Below are positions 23,931 to 35,960 of a stretch of DNA of 64,000 nt, piece by piece; positions within the stretch are counted from its first letter, which is position 1; the number at the start of each line of letters is the position of its first letter. The notes under the pieces were generated by a model that was given only the letters and a program-made list of their open reading frames with translations, searched no databases and was not told where the DNA came from. The stretch is from Camelus bactrianus. Lineage: Eukaryota > Chordata > Mammalia > Artiodactyla > Camelidae. Both the position numbers and the translations under genes were made by a program. The stretch spans positions 45,785,004 to 45,849,003 of the forward strand of contig NC_133547.1 of the NCBI RefSeq assembly GCF_048773025.1. The letters are read 5' to 3'.

Positions 23931-25894
23931 TGGACTGGGATTTTTAACAACTTTAGATGTTACAAAGGGAAATGAGACAGGGTTTCATAATCAAAAGACC
24001 AAGAGAAACTAAGTTGAAAGGAAAGTCTAAGAGTTTGTCCTTCTCATGTGTGATGGCAAGTAACCTGTGAGATGCGGGGAAGTAAGGGGGGAAAGGGGAC
24101 AAGAGAGACTCCAGTGCAGGGAGGAAGAAAAGCTAAGGGTGGGGATGGTCAGGGAGAACATAGGGGAAAATAAAGAAGTCGTAAGGACACAAAATCACAG
24201 GAGCCGCTGAGAAGCCTGAGAGAACTGACAAATTAAGCCCTGAAATAGAAACCAGCAATTCAGCCAACAGAGGGGCCATAGATGGGCCAGGCGTGACACC
24301 AACTGGAGCAGTGGACTGGAACGCCAGGGAGCCTGGCTCATCTGGAGAGAGGCCCCTCAGCTCTTACCCATGTGGACAGGTGGAAATTGCCAGATCTTCT
24401 AATTTCCCCCAAAATGCTGGATATTCAAATTTTATGTGAAAACTGATTCTGAAACGTTGGCAACTAGCTCACTAGCTCCAACCTGAGCGGAGGGGCATCC
24501 CACAGCCAGGCCAGCCCCAGGAGGACAGACAGGGCAGTTCTCGGTCTTCGCTGTATCCCTGCAACCCAGCCCATGAAGGACGTGCGGTAAACATTTGTCA
24601 AGTGATTTAACTAAACAGATTTAAACACAACTTAAACGTAGTCCAAAAGCCAGGGCTTCCTGAATCATGAAATTTGAGAGTCGCCCCAAAGCCTGAGCTT
24701 TGTAAGACCTCCAGTGGATCCTGGAACCTGGCTGCGGAACCATGAGTTGGCAAGGAGAGGTGGAGATGTGTACATGGAGCTGAGGAAGAAATAACCCGGG
24801 AGCCCTCATATGCACTCAGAACAGAACTCTTTCCTCCCCACTGCCCGCCTCCAGACCCAGAGCGAGACTGGAGGCTCTGCTGGCTTCCCGCTCCCTGCCT
24901 CGCTCCCCGCTTCTCTCCCTCGGCAGCTCCTTTTGAGATGTTCCCCTTTGTCTCCTGCTTTCCCTTCAGGTTGAACTAGGTTTCACCTACTAGGTGCTGT
25001 GGGCTTCAGGGCACTGTGCCAGATAAGCCTGTAACCACTCAGGTTGTGCCCCCGTAATCAACATTAACAGCCTGTCTGAGGTTTGAGGAAATGTGATTTT
25101 TTTTTTCACGGATGCCATGTCTTAGAGACGCGCTAACCACTCTTCTGGGACTTGGAGGAAAGGTATTTCGGGAGGTTTTTTTGTTTTTTGTTTTTTTCCT
25201 TCTTCTTTAGAAATGAACAATGTAGTTTTAAAATACTTCTTTCTCTCTCTAAAATATCTTTAAGGTTCCACATGGCTGCAGATTTTAGCAGTTAAGGTAA
25301 AAATTCATCTGATGAAAAGAAAAAAAATCCCCTGAAAGTTTCAGTACCTGAACATATAAATCTTGGTTTTTCCCCCTGAATGTATGACACTATAATGATG
25401 ACCAGTTAAAGGTTCATTCAAAAGGGAGACAGGACGGCCCTGGGCACTTTTGTACCCAAGTGAGCAGATGGGTTTCTCCTGCAGACAGAGGCTTGTGACC
25501 TTGACCTTGCTCCTCTCAATTCAGCATCACAGAACACTTTCAGTTGACACCCACTTGGAGTACTGGAGTGGCGGCAGCCTGAGAAACGGTCTCCGGAGAC
25601 AAGCACACACGCTCACAGTACAGACAGCAGCCACTCTCCTTGAATGCCTAGGCAAGTGCTGATGTTGGGTAACCTGTCCTACTGAGCTCACAAACATGCT
25701 ATTCATCATTAGCCCCCATGCCCCCATTTTGGTGTAGGAAATATTCTCATCAGGCACGTAGATAATCAAAGGAAGAGCACAGTGCTTTTACTTGAGGAAG
25801 TTTAGTGCAGCTTATTTCTATAACCTAGCTCTTAATAAATCCAATCCAAATAAGACGTAGGCCAGGTCAGCCTCAACAATAATATTTAACAACA

Positions 25895-26065
25895 ATAATA
25901 TTTAACCACATAACAGCAGCAGTACATTTACTAAAGGCTCACTACGTGCCAGACAATTGTTCTAAGAGATGGATGGATGGCTTGATGGACAGACGGATGG
26001 ATGGGCAGACAGAAAGATGGATGGGTAGGCTCACTTAATTCTCAACTCAGCTCTATGAGGTAGGT
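25895..26065 (-). repeat. MIR carrying a (GGAT)n expansion
   Basis: ACTACGTGCCAGACAATTGT, then an imperfect GGATGGATGG/GACAGACGG run (25968-26025), then ACTTAATTCTCAACTCAGCT and GAGGTAGGTCTTATTATT: a reverse MIR with simple-repeat growth inside. Confidence 0.6.
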
Positions 26066-26074
26066 CTTATTATT

Positions 26075-26425
26075 CATTTATTCACACACAGAATATTTAT
26101 TGAGTCCCTCCTATGTCCCAGGCACTGTACTAAGCAGTTAGGGTACAGCACTAAGCAAATCAGACAAAATCCTGCCCTTTTGGAGTTCATGTTATGGGGG
26201 CCAGGGGAGGAACACATTAAATAGAAAAGTAAGCATCTTTTATGTTAGGTGGTGTTGAGTGCTATTGTGAAAAATGAAGCCGAGTATGGGGGAGGATGAG
26301 TAATACTGAGGAGGGAAGTTGCTGTCAGATGGGAGGTGGTCACAGTTGGCATGTGAGCAGGGCCCAGAAAAAGTGAGGGAGAGAGCTTGAGCATATGGGG
26401 AAGAGCGTTCCAAAGAATGAGAACT
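26075..26425 (-). repeat. L2 3' end
   Basis: GAATATTTATTGAGTCCCTC, GTCCCAGGCACTGTACTAAG and ACTAAGCAAATCAGACAAAA are the reversed L2 3' end; GGGGAAGAGCGTTCCAAAGA continues it. Confidence 0.75.
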
Positions 26426-26429
26426 ACGA

Positions 26430-26520
26430 GGTTACAGCTGAGGAAACTGCGCCTCAGAGGTTCAGAAGCTGACCGTGGCCACTCAGCTGTCCAGGGCAGA
26501 GCTGACATGCAGACCTAGGT
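26430..26520 (-). repeat. MIR fragment
   Basis: GAGGAAACTGCGCCTCAGAG and GTCCAGGGCAGAGCTGACAT match the middle of MIR in reverse. Confidence 0.5.
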
Positions 26521-26957
26521 GGCCAGCTCACAGGGCCTGCACTGTCAGCTACAGTGTGACACGCCTCGGTCTTTCCTCGCCAATTCCACCCTTATCCAGT
26601 CCAAGTCAGTGATTTCTGTTTCCGTGACTGCTAAAAGCAGAAATCTACTGGTCTCAGCTGCATCACCACTGCTTCCCTGTCTCCATCTATTTCAGACTGA
26701 AACTGCAGCCACCTGACTCCCAACAGACAATACATCCCCTGGTCCCCCAGTCCCAGAAACTCCCCAGAACTGGCCTCACATATACTCTCCGCTGTCAAGC
26801 TAGTCCTTGCCTCCTGGATGAGCTCACCCAGGATTAAGATGTTAGTTCTTTAAATCAGCTTCCTTTGAGCTTTCCTGTCTCCTGTCATGCTGAAATACTC
26901 TCCTTTTTATTCCTTATCCTTGCACTCCTTCTTTCCTGAGATGTTCCCCCTCAATCC

Positions 26958-27235
26958 GTGCAGTCCAATTCAGTAGCCACTAGCCACACGTGGCTTGTGA
27001 GCACACGCAATGTGGTTAGTCCAAATTGAGTTGTATTAATGAGTATAAGATACACACCAGACTTTAAAGTATGAAAAAGAAAATGTAAGATCTTTAACTA
27101 ATATTTTTTATATCAACTACACGCTGAAATGAAAATACCATAGGTATGTAAGGTTACATAAAATATATTGTTAAAATTAATTTCACCTGGGGTTTCATAT
27201 CAGATTTCTATTTAACAGCATATTCTAGCCTTTTC
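26958..27235. mobile_element. hAT-Charlie relic
   Basis: CAATTCAGTAGCCACTAGCC, ACACGTGGCTTGTGAGCAC and AGACTTTAAAGTATGAAAAA match the same hAT-Charlie group as 5447-5767, in the other orientation. Ends are not exact. Confidence 0.55.
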
Positions 27236-27494
27236 TTTCAAGACACCCACATCACCTCATGCTCAAAAGTCACATTTGCCTTTGACTGTTCTCGTCTTAG
27301 GATATATCTGAGACCTACAACAGCATGCCTTGGGGAACAAGGTTCTTTCTAGAGCTATTTAAGACTGTAGGTCTTTTTTAAACTACTCTCCAAAGTCTGA
27401 TTAAAGGTATTTCAGTTCGCTATTGATCATTTCACTAAATTTTTTTATAATCCCTATTCTTTTCTAGTTATTCAGTTCATAGTTGAGATATATC

Positions 27495-28600
27495 CGATAA
27501 GAAGTTAATACCCAAAATATACGAAGAACTCATACAACTCAATAGCTAAACAAACAAACAACCTGGTTAGAAAACAGGCAGGAGACCTGAATAGACATTT
27601 TTTCAAAGAAGTCATACAGATGACAGACGGCCAACAGACACATGAAAAGATGCTCAGCATCATTAATCATCAGGAAAATGCAAATCAAAACCACAATGAG
27701 AAACCACCTCACACTGGTCAGAATGACTATCATTAAAAAGACAACAAATAATAAGTGTTGGCAAGGATGTGAGGGAAAGGGAACCCTCCTGCACTGTTGG
27801 TGAGATTGTAAATTGGTGCAGCCACTATGGAAAACAGCATGGAAACTCCTCAAAAAACTAATAGAACTTGTCATAGTCTATCAATTTCATTTCTGGGTAT
27901 TAACTCGAAGGAAACAAAAACACACTGGAAAAAATATATGCATACCAATATTCATTACAGCATCATTCACAATAGCCAAGAGATGGAAGCAATCTATGTG
28001 TCCTTCGTTAGATGGATGAATAAAGAAGATGTGGTATTTACATACAATGGAATATTACTTAGCCATAAAAAACAAAACATTGCTTTTTATGATAACATGA
28101 ATAGATTTAGAGGTATGCAGATGAAATTAGTGAGACAGAGAAAGACAAATACTATATAATTTCACTTATATGTGGAATCTAAAATTTCTAAAAAATAAGA
28201 AATCTAAAAAAAAGATTTTTTAGATAAAATAACAAATAAAACAACAAATAAAAAATCTAAAAAAATAAAACAAATAAACAAACACAGCAAAACAGAAATA
28301 CTCATAGATGGCGAATAACCTGGTTGTTGCCAGAGGGAAGGTGGGTAGGGGGTGTGAGTGAAATAGGTGAGGGGGATTAAGAAGTACAAACTTTGAGTTA
28401 TAAAATAAATAAGTCATGGAGATGTAACACGCAGCATAAGAATATAGTCAATAATATTGTAATAACTTTCCACAGTGACAGGTGATAACTAGACATACTG
28501 TGATCATTTTATAATGTATAAAAATACTGAATTACTATGTTGTACATCTGAAACTAATATAATATTGTAAGTCAATTAAAAAGGGAAAAACCAGATAATA
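27495..28600 (+). mobile_element. 5'-truncated L1 with ORF2 C-terminal remnant
   Basis: Starts within ORF2 (AATACCCAAAATATACGAAG) and runs to the L1 3' end (TTGTACATCTGAAACTAATA...TCAATTAAAAAGGG). A frame at 27827-28159 keeps the ORF2 C-terminal signature (NIHYSIIHNSQEMEA, then VVFTYNGILLSHKK), but the rest has several stops. It cannot be active. Confidence 0.9.
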
Positions 28601-28719
28601 ATAATAAAGTATACAATTCAATTAAAAATATTAGCATGATAAAGAGGGCAATAAAACAAATTCTTAGACCTCGTTTTTTAAAAGTAATTGTCTTTTCCAA
28701 AATTCCTAAGAGATATCTG

Positions 28720-28990
28720 TCAAAATTAACCAAAAAAATGGCAACAAATACAAAAATGTGAAACTTGATTAGATCCTGGTATTTTAAAAAAGACATTCTT
28801 GTGACAATTGGGAGGATCTGAATAAGGGTAGAAGTTAGGTGATATTTATGAGATTAGTGTTGTCTTTTGCAAATATGATGCTATTGGGATTATGCCAAAG
28901 TATTTAGGAGTGAAGTGTGGGTGTATAAAGAGATGATAATTACAGCAAAATGTTAATAAACGGATATATAAATAAACCCTCATTCTGAAT
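28720..28990 (+). repeat. old L1-like 3' region
   Basis: CTTGATTAGATCCTGGTATT, GACAATTGGGAGGATCTGAA and CAAAGTATTTAGGAGTGAAG resemble an older L1/HAL1 3' UTR. Abuts the younger L1 to its left. Confidence 0.5.
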
Positions 28991-29194
28991 TCTATGGCCC
29001 AAAGGTCCCCACACCCCTCAATTGTGTATTATGATACTGAATGCAATCTTATGTAATTGGTAATTGTGCTATCTTATATAATTTATAAGATGTTTTAGCA
29101 AAATTACATGGGACGATATATACATGTTATATATAAGAGATCAACTGTCTTATACGTAAGAGCTCTTCAAAAAGTTGCTTACCTAGTCTCAGGT

Positions 29195-29410
29195 TGGGAA
29201 TGTATGGACTTTGAGTCAGATGGACCTGGCTGCTAGTGTGCTCTGCTACTTATCTGCTGTATCACCTTGGACAAGGCACTTAACTGACCTAAGATTTGTT
29301 CTCCTCTTTAATAGTCCCTACCGAATAAAACTAGTGTGACAATTAAAGGAAAACAAAAACCTAAAACTCTAAGCACAGAGCATGTGCTTAATTTAAAGGA
29401 ACTATTATTG
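29195..29410 (+). repeat. MIR
   Basis: GACTTTGAGTCAGATGGACC, TGCTACTTATCTGCTGTATC and ACCTTGGACAAGGCACTTAA are a sense MIR. Confidence 0.75.
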
Positions 29411-29869
29411 ACACCCCATTATAAAGCTGGATCTAGTTTTTTGGTAGGAATACACAGCACTATTCTGACTTGGATTATCTTTCCCAAAGGAAAACACAGA
29501 GACTCTGAATCTTGACTCAAGCAAAGCGTATGAGCAAGTCTCACATAATAACATGAGATAACATAATCACTTAAAACGGAGACATGCTTGACAAAGTATC
29601 AGCTAACATCCAGATGTAACCATCTGTATTGTTAAAAAATATTACATCAATGAAAGAAACTTTTTATGAAGTAGTATATGACTTTGTTCCTGCATACAAG
29701 GAACTAAAATCCAGTTGCAGAGGCAGCTGGCAAGATGCAGGGGCCATGGAAGGTCAGCAGCAGTGGAGTAAGGCAGGCTTTGCTCGTAAGAGCTGACTAG
29801 TATACAATAGGTCTTAGGTTTGAGCCCACTGATTGCCCAGCACTGCCTAGTCCTGTGCACCTGTCATCC

Positions 29870-30430
29870 CACTGATGCAGTCCAGTGCCAAATGCTGCCA
29901 GCTCTGCCTTCAGAACACTCCCTGATACCTCCCCTTCCTCACCTGCCCCCGCCCCGTCTCTTCTTACCCACCCCCAACCAAGTCACTGTGCCCACACCGC
30001 AACCTCCTAACTGGTCTCCCTGCTTCCTCTTCTTCATCAGCAAAGACTTCTCCACCCAGCAGCCAGAATAATTCATTACAACACTCCAGTCATCTTTTTA
30101 CTCCTGTTCAAAACTTTCTACGACTTCCTCTTACACTGCGAATAAAAAAGTCACAGTCTTTAAAAGGGCCCACAGAAGTTTATCTCTAGGCTCTGGCCCT
30201 GGCTGCTTTTACAACTTCATTTCCTGTTACCCTCCGGCACAGGGGTCCCTCTGAAGTTCCTTCCGTAAGTGCTTGAAGCCTACCTCAGGGTTTTTGCTGC
30301 TGTTCTTCCTCTCTACCTGGAATGCTGCTCCCCGGCACAGTCACCTGGCCTGTTCCATCACTTCCTTTTAAGTCTCCACTCAGCAGCTACCGTTTTAAAA
30401 AGAATCTCCCCTGACCACACTTTATAAAAT
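29870..30430 (+). repeat. L2 relic
   Basis: CTCCTAACTGGTCTCCCTGC, CCCAGCAGCCAGAATAATTC, GGCTCTGGCCCTGGCTGC, CCTGGAATGCTGCTCCCC and TCTCCCCTGACCACACTTT are consecutive L2 segments in sense. Confidence 0.8.
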
Positions 30431-30745
30431 ACTAACTACCAGAGAGTGGCTGAATGAAATATCTCACCTCCACCCCCACAGAGAACTATGTAGCTATTAA
30501 AAAAAAAAAAAAAAAAAAAAGAATGGGATGATCTCTATAAACTGATATGAAATTATTTTACAGCCATATGGTAATTGACAAAAACAAGGTACAAAAAAAG
30601 AGTATGTTACCTATTGTTTAAGAAAGGGAGTTAGAAATAAACATATGTATCTGTTTATATTTGCAAAAAGAAACAAGAAAGATAAAACAGTAACAAACAA
30701 TATGTTATGGGAGGAGAGAAAGGGAGGGAATGGAATTTCTGAGCC
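30430..30745 (+). repeat. old L1 fragment, left part
   Basis: AACTATGTAGCTATTAAAAA with a pure A run of about 22 (30499-30520), AGAATGGGATGATCTCTATA and AAATAAACATATGTATCTGT match an older L1 3' region. It stops where the Tigger-like element begins and may resume after 31104. Confidence 0.55.
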
Positions 30746-31103
30746 TATCTTCCCTCAGTATCTGCAGGGAATTAGCTTCAGGACCACAGTGGATACCAAA
30801 ATCCAAGGATGCTCAAGTTCCTTGTATTAAATGGCATAGTATTTGCACATAAGCTATTCACATCCTGCCATATACTTTAAGTCATCTCTAGATTACTTAA
30901 AATACCTAATACAATGTAAATACTATTTAAATAGTTGTAAATACAATGTAAATGTTTTATAAATAGTTGCCAGCATGTGACAAATTCAAGTTTTGCTTTT
31001 GGGGAGTTTTTGAGTTTCTGGAATTTTTTTCCTGAATATTTTCAATCCAGGGTTGGTTGAATCCGCAGATGCAGAACCTGTAAATATGGATGGCCAGCTG
31101 TAT
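30746..31103. mobile_element. Tigger-type MITE (TcMar)
   Basis: Starts TCTTCCCTCAGTATCTGCAG and ends GGATGGCCAGCTGTA, near-inverted termini of a small Tigger family that begins CAGTCATCCCTCGGTATCC. Inside are GGATACCAAAATCCAAGGAT and TTGAATCCGCAGATGCAGAA. TA lies at both sides. The exact subfamily is not certain. Confidence 0.7.
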
Positions 31104-31436
31104 ATGATTTTGATTTGAACCACATTAATCTTTTACATATTTAAACATTAAATCAAGAGGGGGAAACTCTAAAATTGAATAGAAAGAGACAAATTAATGA
31201 AACTATGTATCAATTTGGTACCATAATCACACAGAAGAAAAAAATTATACAAGTAACTTTAAAATACAGTGTTCTGTATATATTTAGTGGGATAGATGGA
31301 AGAATAAAAAGAACTGCTAAGAAATCTTAAACAGTATTTAGTAAAGTTGTGCTTGGTAGTTGTATTGGCGTAGCAATTATGGAACTAGTTTGTGTTTGTG
31401 TGGGGTTTTTTCTTTTTTAAAATCTTTTTACATTTT

Positions 31437-31510
31437 TTCTTTTTACCTTCACCTTTTTTCTTTTCTTTCTCTTTTCTCATTCTCTTTCTTTCTTTCTTTA
31501 TTTTTGGAAC
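31437..31510. repeat. T-rich (CTTT)n simple repeat
   Basis: Pyrimidine run of CTTTT/TTTC units. Confidence 0.8.
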
Positions 31511-31639
31511 TGATGCTAAGAATAGAATTCTCCCTGTAGGGAAGGGAGATACTAATATGGAATGGAGGAAAAGGAAGAACTGAACTGGTGGATTAGCCTT
31601 TGGTAACAGGATAAACTCATGACTTTGTGAAAACTATTT

Positions 31640-33240
31640 CCTAACTCTGAAAACTGACAGGGCCTAGAACAGCCTTCAGTAGAAGGCTACTGAAGCACAC
31701 CTAGCACCCTGATCTTAATTTCTAAATACCATCCTCCACTACAAGGAAAAGGAAATCTAATGATTTCAAGGCTGAGGCAGGAAAGGTACAAAATTAGTCC
31801 AGAACATCCTTCTATGTCAGAAAGTAAGGAAGTGTTCAAAATACTGATGGAAACTATGGCAACTGTACACTGAAGCTTGGAGGGGTTCCCACTTGCCAAG
31901 TTAGGAATCACTGAGCATCACAATGGATAATGGCAGGAATGCCATCTTAAAAATATACCCACAAGTCCATACTAAAACTAAAAAAAAAAAAAATTAAATT
32001 TAAAAAGGTGCAAAAGTGCAAAGGCTCTTCATTATTGCAGAATGTCAATAAAGTATGAAGAAAAATAGAAAACTGCCATCTACAAACATTTTAGTGATAA
32101 TGGACTTGGGGAAGAATCACCACTGGGTGCTAAAACATTGGGTGAAAGATTGTTGAAAAAGGATATTCACACAATCTCAAAGTGCCACTTAATCACATAT
32201 TACAGACACACTTCATTTTATTGTGCTTTGTTTTATTGCACTTCGCAGATGTTGCATTTTTTACAAATTGAAGGTTTCTGACAACCCTGCGTTGTCAGAT
32301 GATGGTTAGCATTTTTTAGCAATAAAGTATTTTTTAATTAAGGTATGTACATTTTTTTAGATAGCGCTATGGCACACTTAAAAGACTACATATTGTATAA
32401 ACATAAATTTTATAGACAGTAGGAAATCAAAAAAATTGTGTGACTTGCATTATTGCGGTACTCATTTTATTGCAGTGGTTTGGAACTGAGCCCGCAAAAT
32501 CCCCTGTATACATGCCTATATTTTTTCCTCTAATGGAGAAATCTGGTGGACTTCACCTTAACAACTGGCATTAATGTGTCCAATAATGAGACAAATGGAC
32601 TGCATCTGCATCCTGATGAGATGCACGCCTGTGAGAAATTTCTGTCCAGGGAAGTTGACAGCAGAATCTAAGCATGTAACTCAAACTGAGAGACATTTTT
32701 ATACAACAACTCTTCCAGATCCCTCAAAAATGGCAGTGTTATAAGCAAAAAACAAAAGAAAACAAACAGCAACAAAAATAAAAAAAAAACAGAAAAAAAC
32801 AATGAAAAAGAAAAAGAAAGTTGGCAAGTTTAGATTTTTATATTAAAGGAGAGTCGAGAGGCATGACTACCAAATTTGGTATATGATCCAGGATCGGCTT
32901 CTGGACCCTATCTGAGAACAATACTGTATCAGTGATATTATTTCCTGACTGTGATAACAGTTCTAGGGCTTAATGAAGATATGCTGCACTTAGAAGACGT
33001 ATGTTGAAATATTTAGGGGTGAGATGTCACAAGAACTGTGATTCTCAAATGATTTACCAAAAAAAAAAAAAAAAGTTAATTGTGTGTGTGTGTGGGTGTG
33101 TGTAAAACAGAAGTAAACCAAATGTTACCAACTGGTGATTCGAGGAGAAAGGTGTGCAAGTGTTCACTGCACTATTTTTGCAATTATTCTAAAGATTTTA
33201 AATATTCCAAAGTTAAAAAAAAATTAAAAAGAACTATTAA
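31640..33240 (+). repeat. old L1/HAL1-like sequence interrupted by Tigger1
   Basis: Left part has TGGGGAAGAATCACCACTGG; right part has TTGACAGCAGAATC, TATATGATCCAGGATCGGCT, TTTCCTGACTGTGATAACAG, GAAATATTTAGGGGTGAGAT, a short (GT)n at 33080-33103 and AATATTCCAAAGTTAAAAAA. This is the 3' region of an old L1 or HAL1; the family name is tentative. Tigger1 splits it at 32203-32518. Confidence 0.5.
32203..32518. mobile_element. Tigger1 internal-deletion derivative (316 bp)
   Basis: The left terminus (CAGACACACTTCATTTTATT...AATTGAAGGTTTCTGACAAC) joins directly to the right part (AGATGATGGTTAGCATTTTT...TTATTGCAGTGGTTTGGAAC...CATGCCTA). The whole pogo-like transposase coding region of Tigger1 is absent. 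TA flanks both ends (32201-32202, 32519-32520), as expected for TcMar insertion. Confidence 0.88.
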
Positions 33241-33919
33241 CCGCTTCCATTTCCCCTGCCTCTGCAACTCCTAATGTCTGTATTAGTAAATGTTCACCAT
33301 CGCCCAGCATCTAGATATTTACTTGTTTATTGCCTTACTGTTTTTCTCGTCTTCCTGTAAGCTTTACAGTGCCTGACACACAGTTGATAGTAAATAATTA
33401 CTTGTGGAATGACTGGTGTTCACAATCATTTTGTGAAGCAAATACTAGCATTATCCTTTCTCTGCTGTGAGCTGTGCTGTCTCTTTAAAGGCAAAGATAT
33501 GGAGGCACGCAGAAGTTAGGGAACTTCTCACTGGAGAGCTGGTACTGTTAACCACTCTTTTGCAGCTTCCCTAGTGAAGCTGGCTTGGTTCTCAAATGGT
33601 TCAGCTTCCACCAAGCTACGTGAGTTTTCCTTAGCCTATTCAGAGAAAGCGATGCTCACGTTTGCTAATTAAAGTGACCACTGAATAAATACACGAATTA
33701 GGTGGGAGACACCATCATGGGGGTACTGTTTAGAGAAACTTGCTGGATGAGGTGAGGCTTGATGGGCAAACTCGGTTTGTGGTGGAAGAGAGAGCACAGG
33801 TACACTCTGGGACCAGGGAGAGACCAGTGCACATGGAGGAGGGCAACCCCATCCATTCAGTCTCTGTATATGCCTCTCCCTTTTCCCACAGCCACCAGTA
33901 TATAAAACCTTCACATCTC

Positions 33920-34507
33920 TTTGGGACCTGTGATGGTGCCTGCCCTGGCCTCCCTGTCTCCAATTCTGCTCAACTACAATCCTTTTCTCTTTACTGCTGC
34001 CAGGTCATTCTTCTTCCTCAGTGCATGGCTCTGATTCTGTCAGTCCCAGTAAGAGTCTTTCTTTGCCTGCAAAAGAGAATCCTCACTCCCAAATGGGACA
34101 TTCAGGGCTCCTGCATGGGGCCTCAAGCTCTCGTGGGCACACCAATTCTCCAGTAACCGTGATGGCTTTACTGCCCAAGTTCACCCTGTACACTTTGCTC
34201 CCCAGTCCTTCTTATCTGGTTTCCTCCTCTGGGAATCTTTCCCCACATCATGGCACGTCCACATACCACCTATCCTAGGAGGCCAGATTCAAATACTCTC
34301 CCTTCCATGAAATCTTACTTCACCAAAGATATGTGATGTCACAAAAGATGTTGCTCTCTTCCCTCTGCACACCCACAGCATTTTATGTTTATCTCTCTGA
34401 CAACATTTACTTCTGTGCCTTACATTGTAGGTACTTTTGAGCATCATCTCAACCCCCAGCCCCCTCCTAGGTTGTACTCCATAGATGCCTGCACCCCAAA
34501 GACCTTC
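33920..34507 (+). repeat. L2 relic
   Basis: GGTGCCTGCCCTGGCCTCCC, CAGGTCATTCTTCTTCCTCA, CCATGAAATCTTACTTCACC and TTCTGTGCCTTACATTGTAG follow the L2 3' order, ending CTTCAATAAACGCTGA. Confidence 0.6.
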
Positions 34508-34524
34508 AATAAACGCTGACTGCA

Positions 34525-34683
34525 TGGAGGAGTGGGTATAGCTCAGTGGTAGAGTACATGCCTAGCATGCATGAGGTCCTTCCTGGGTTCAGTCCCCAGT
34601 ACCTCCATCAGAATTAAATAAACCTAATTACCTCCCCTGGAACCCACTCCGTCCCCAAAACAACACAAACAAGCGAACAAAAA
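34525..34683 (+). repeat. camelid SINE with 17-bp target duplication
   Basis: SINE head GGAGTGGGTATAGCTCAGTG with A box, B box GGGTTCAGTCCC, and AAATAAACCTAATTACCTCC tail. AATAAACGCTGACTGCA (34508-34524) is repeated with one change at 34684-34700. It landed on the very end of the L2. Confidence 0.92.
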
Positions 34684-34774
34684 AATAAACGCTGAGTGCA
34701 GAGAGGAGTAGGGAGGTGGATCTGGTGAATGTGCTAAGGGGCCTCCAGTGGGAAATTCCAAGGAAAGAAGCACT

Positions 34775-34860
34775 AGTTGTATGACTGAATCACTACGCTG
34801 TACACCAGAAGCGAACACAACATTGTCAATCAACTATACTTCAATCAAGAAAAAAAAGTA
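34775..34860 (+). mobile_element. L1 3' tail
   Basis: TATGACTGAATCACTACGCT and CAATCAACTATACTTCAATC followed by an A run: short artiodactyl L1 tail. Confidence 0.75.
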
Positions 34861-35700
34861 CTTGTTCAGGGGGTTGTTATGCTCCAGGGGTTTGGCAATG
34901 ATTTAACTAGGGGCCTGTGTGAGGAGAGGTTGATGAGGAGGGAAGGTTAAAAATCGAGACAAAGATACCTATTTCACGACTTAGCTGAAAGTGTGTTAAA
35001 GGGATGAACGCAGTCCTAGGCACTCACAACTTGGCCCTTTTAAGTTCAGAAGGGAGAAGAAAGGGGCACTAACCGCACTAATTAGGAATCTCGAATTGAG
35101 GACCCTGCTCCAGCTGTCGGGCAATTCTGAACCGCCGCCCTCCGCGCGGGCGCGGGCGCGGGTGGACTTGGCTTTGGCCGCTACGCGCTCCCGGAGGCGG
35201 AGGGGCCGGCGGACTGCGCGTTCCGTGTCCTGAGAGGCCCGCCCCGGGCGCGCCCACGGGCTGCGGAAGCGTGAAGAGGTCCGCTCAAGTTCTGGGCGAC
35301 AGTCCCTCGGGAGGGAAGTAACTTGGTCACTTAGTCGCACAGAAAAGGCACCCGTTCCGGAGGAACACGGGGCGAGAGATGGGCGGGGGTCGTGGGGGTT
35401 AAGAAGGATCCCCCGCGGGAGGAGAGAGCGCAGGGGCAGGGAAAGAAGGCAGAGTCCCGTCTCTCGTTTTCCCCAAACAGGCTTCAGAGCCCACGGTCCG
35501 CGTTCTTACTGACCACTCTAAGGAGACTTGTGGGGGACACGACTAGGTCCCGCGCGCGGCCTCGTACCCCACGCCAGCCCCGCGACCCCAACTTGCAGCC
35601 GCCGCGGGCCCCACCCGTCCACCGGGCCCCGGAGCCCCGGGGCCACTGACACCCCGCTCTGCCCGGTCCCCGCGGGCTCCCGGGGGAGGCCTCCACTCAC

Positions 35701-35770
35701 CCAGATTGAGCAACAGGCAGATCGCGCCAAGGGCCCTCGCGGCCCACCCCGGGGCGCTTCCTGCGGCCAT
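35701..35770 (-). CDS. CD58: CD58 exon 1 coding part (signal peptide)
   Basis: First coding exon of CD58 (LFA-3), a surface glycoprotein that binds CD2 on T and NK cells. The ATG lies at 35770-35768 in a strong Kozak context (GCACCGCCATGG). It encodes 23 residues starting MAAGSAPGW, with a hydrophobic core (ALGAICLLLNL) typical of a secretory signal. The exon ends in CTG-G followed by GTGAGT, a consensus donor, leaving one base for the next codon (phase 1). Joined to exon 2 it reads LLLNL-DFTGCSSQPIFG, which aligns in layout with the remembered human CD58 start. The exon sits inside a CpG island, as expected of a broadly expressed gene. The 5' UTR start cannot be seen. Confidence 0.88.
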
Positions 35771-35960
35771 GGCGGTGCGGCCAGCCTCAGAGACGCGGGC
35801 ACAGCCCAGAGTCGCGTCTGCCCGCGGCAGAGGGCCCGCCCGCCGCGCGCCCCGCCCACCGACGGCGTCACCGCCCGCGTCCTTCCTCCTTCCCGCGAAC
35901 GCGGTCCCCGCCCAGTGCCTCCTGACGAGCCCCGCTGCCCGTTCCGCTCTCTGGGGTTCT
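35771..35960 (-). promoter_or_regulatory. CD58: CD58 proximal promoter and 5' UTR region
   Basis: Upstream of the CD58 ATG on the minus strand are two GC boxes (GGGCGGGG), at about 35850-35857 and 35906-35914, and a purine-rich GGAAGGAGGAAGGAC stretch that could bind ETS-type factors. No TATA box is seen at a sensible distance. This fits a TATA-less CpG promoter with several start sites. The exact transcription start is not determinable here. Confidence 0.6.

Larger units (their letters stand above)
19085..35700 (-). other. CD58: CD58 intron 1
   Basis: Intron of 16.6 kb between the signal-peptide exon and Ig domain 1. The right third is built mostly from layered L1, L2 and DNA transposon relics. 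About 20.4-21.3 kb, 23.95-25.9 kb and 34.87-35.09 kb show nothing I can name. Confidence 0.8.

Noticed and set aside
27827-28159. 110-codon plus-strand frame as a gene
   Set aside because: It is the C-terminal remnant of L1 ORF2 in a truncated copy.
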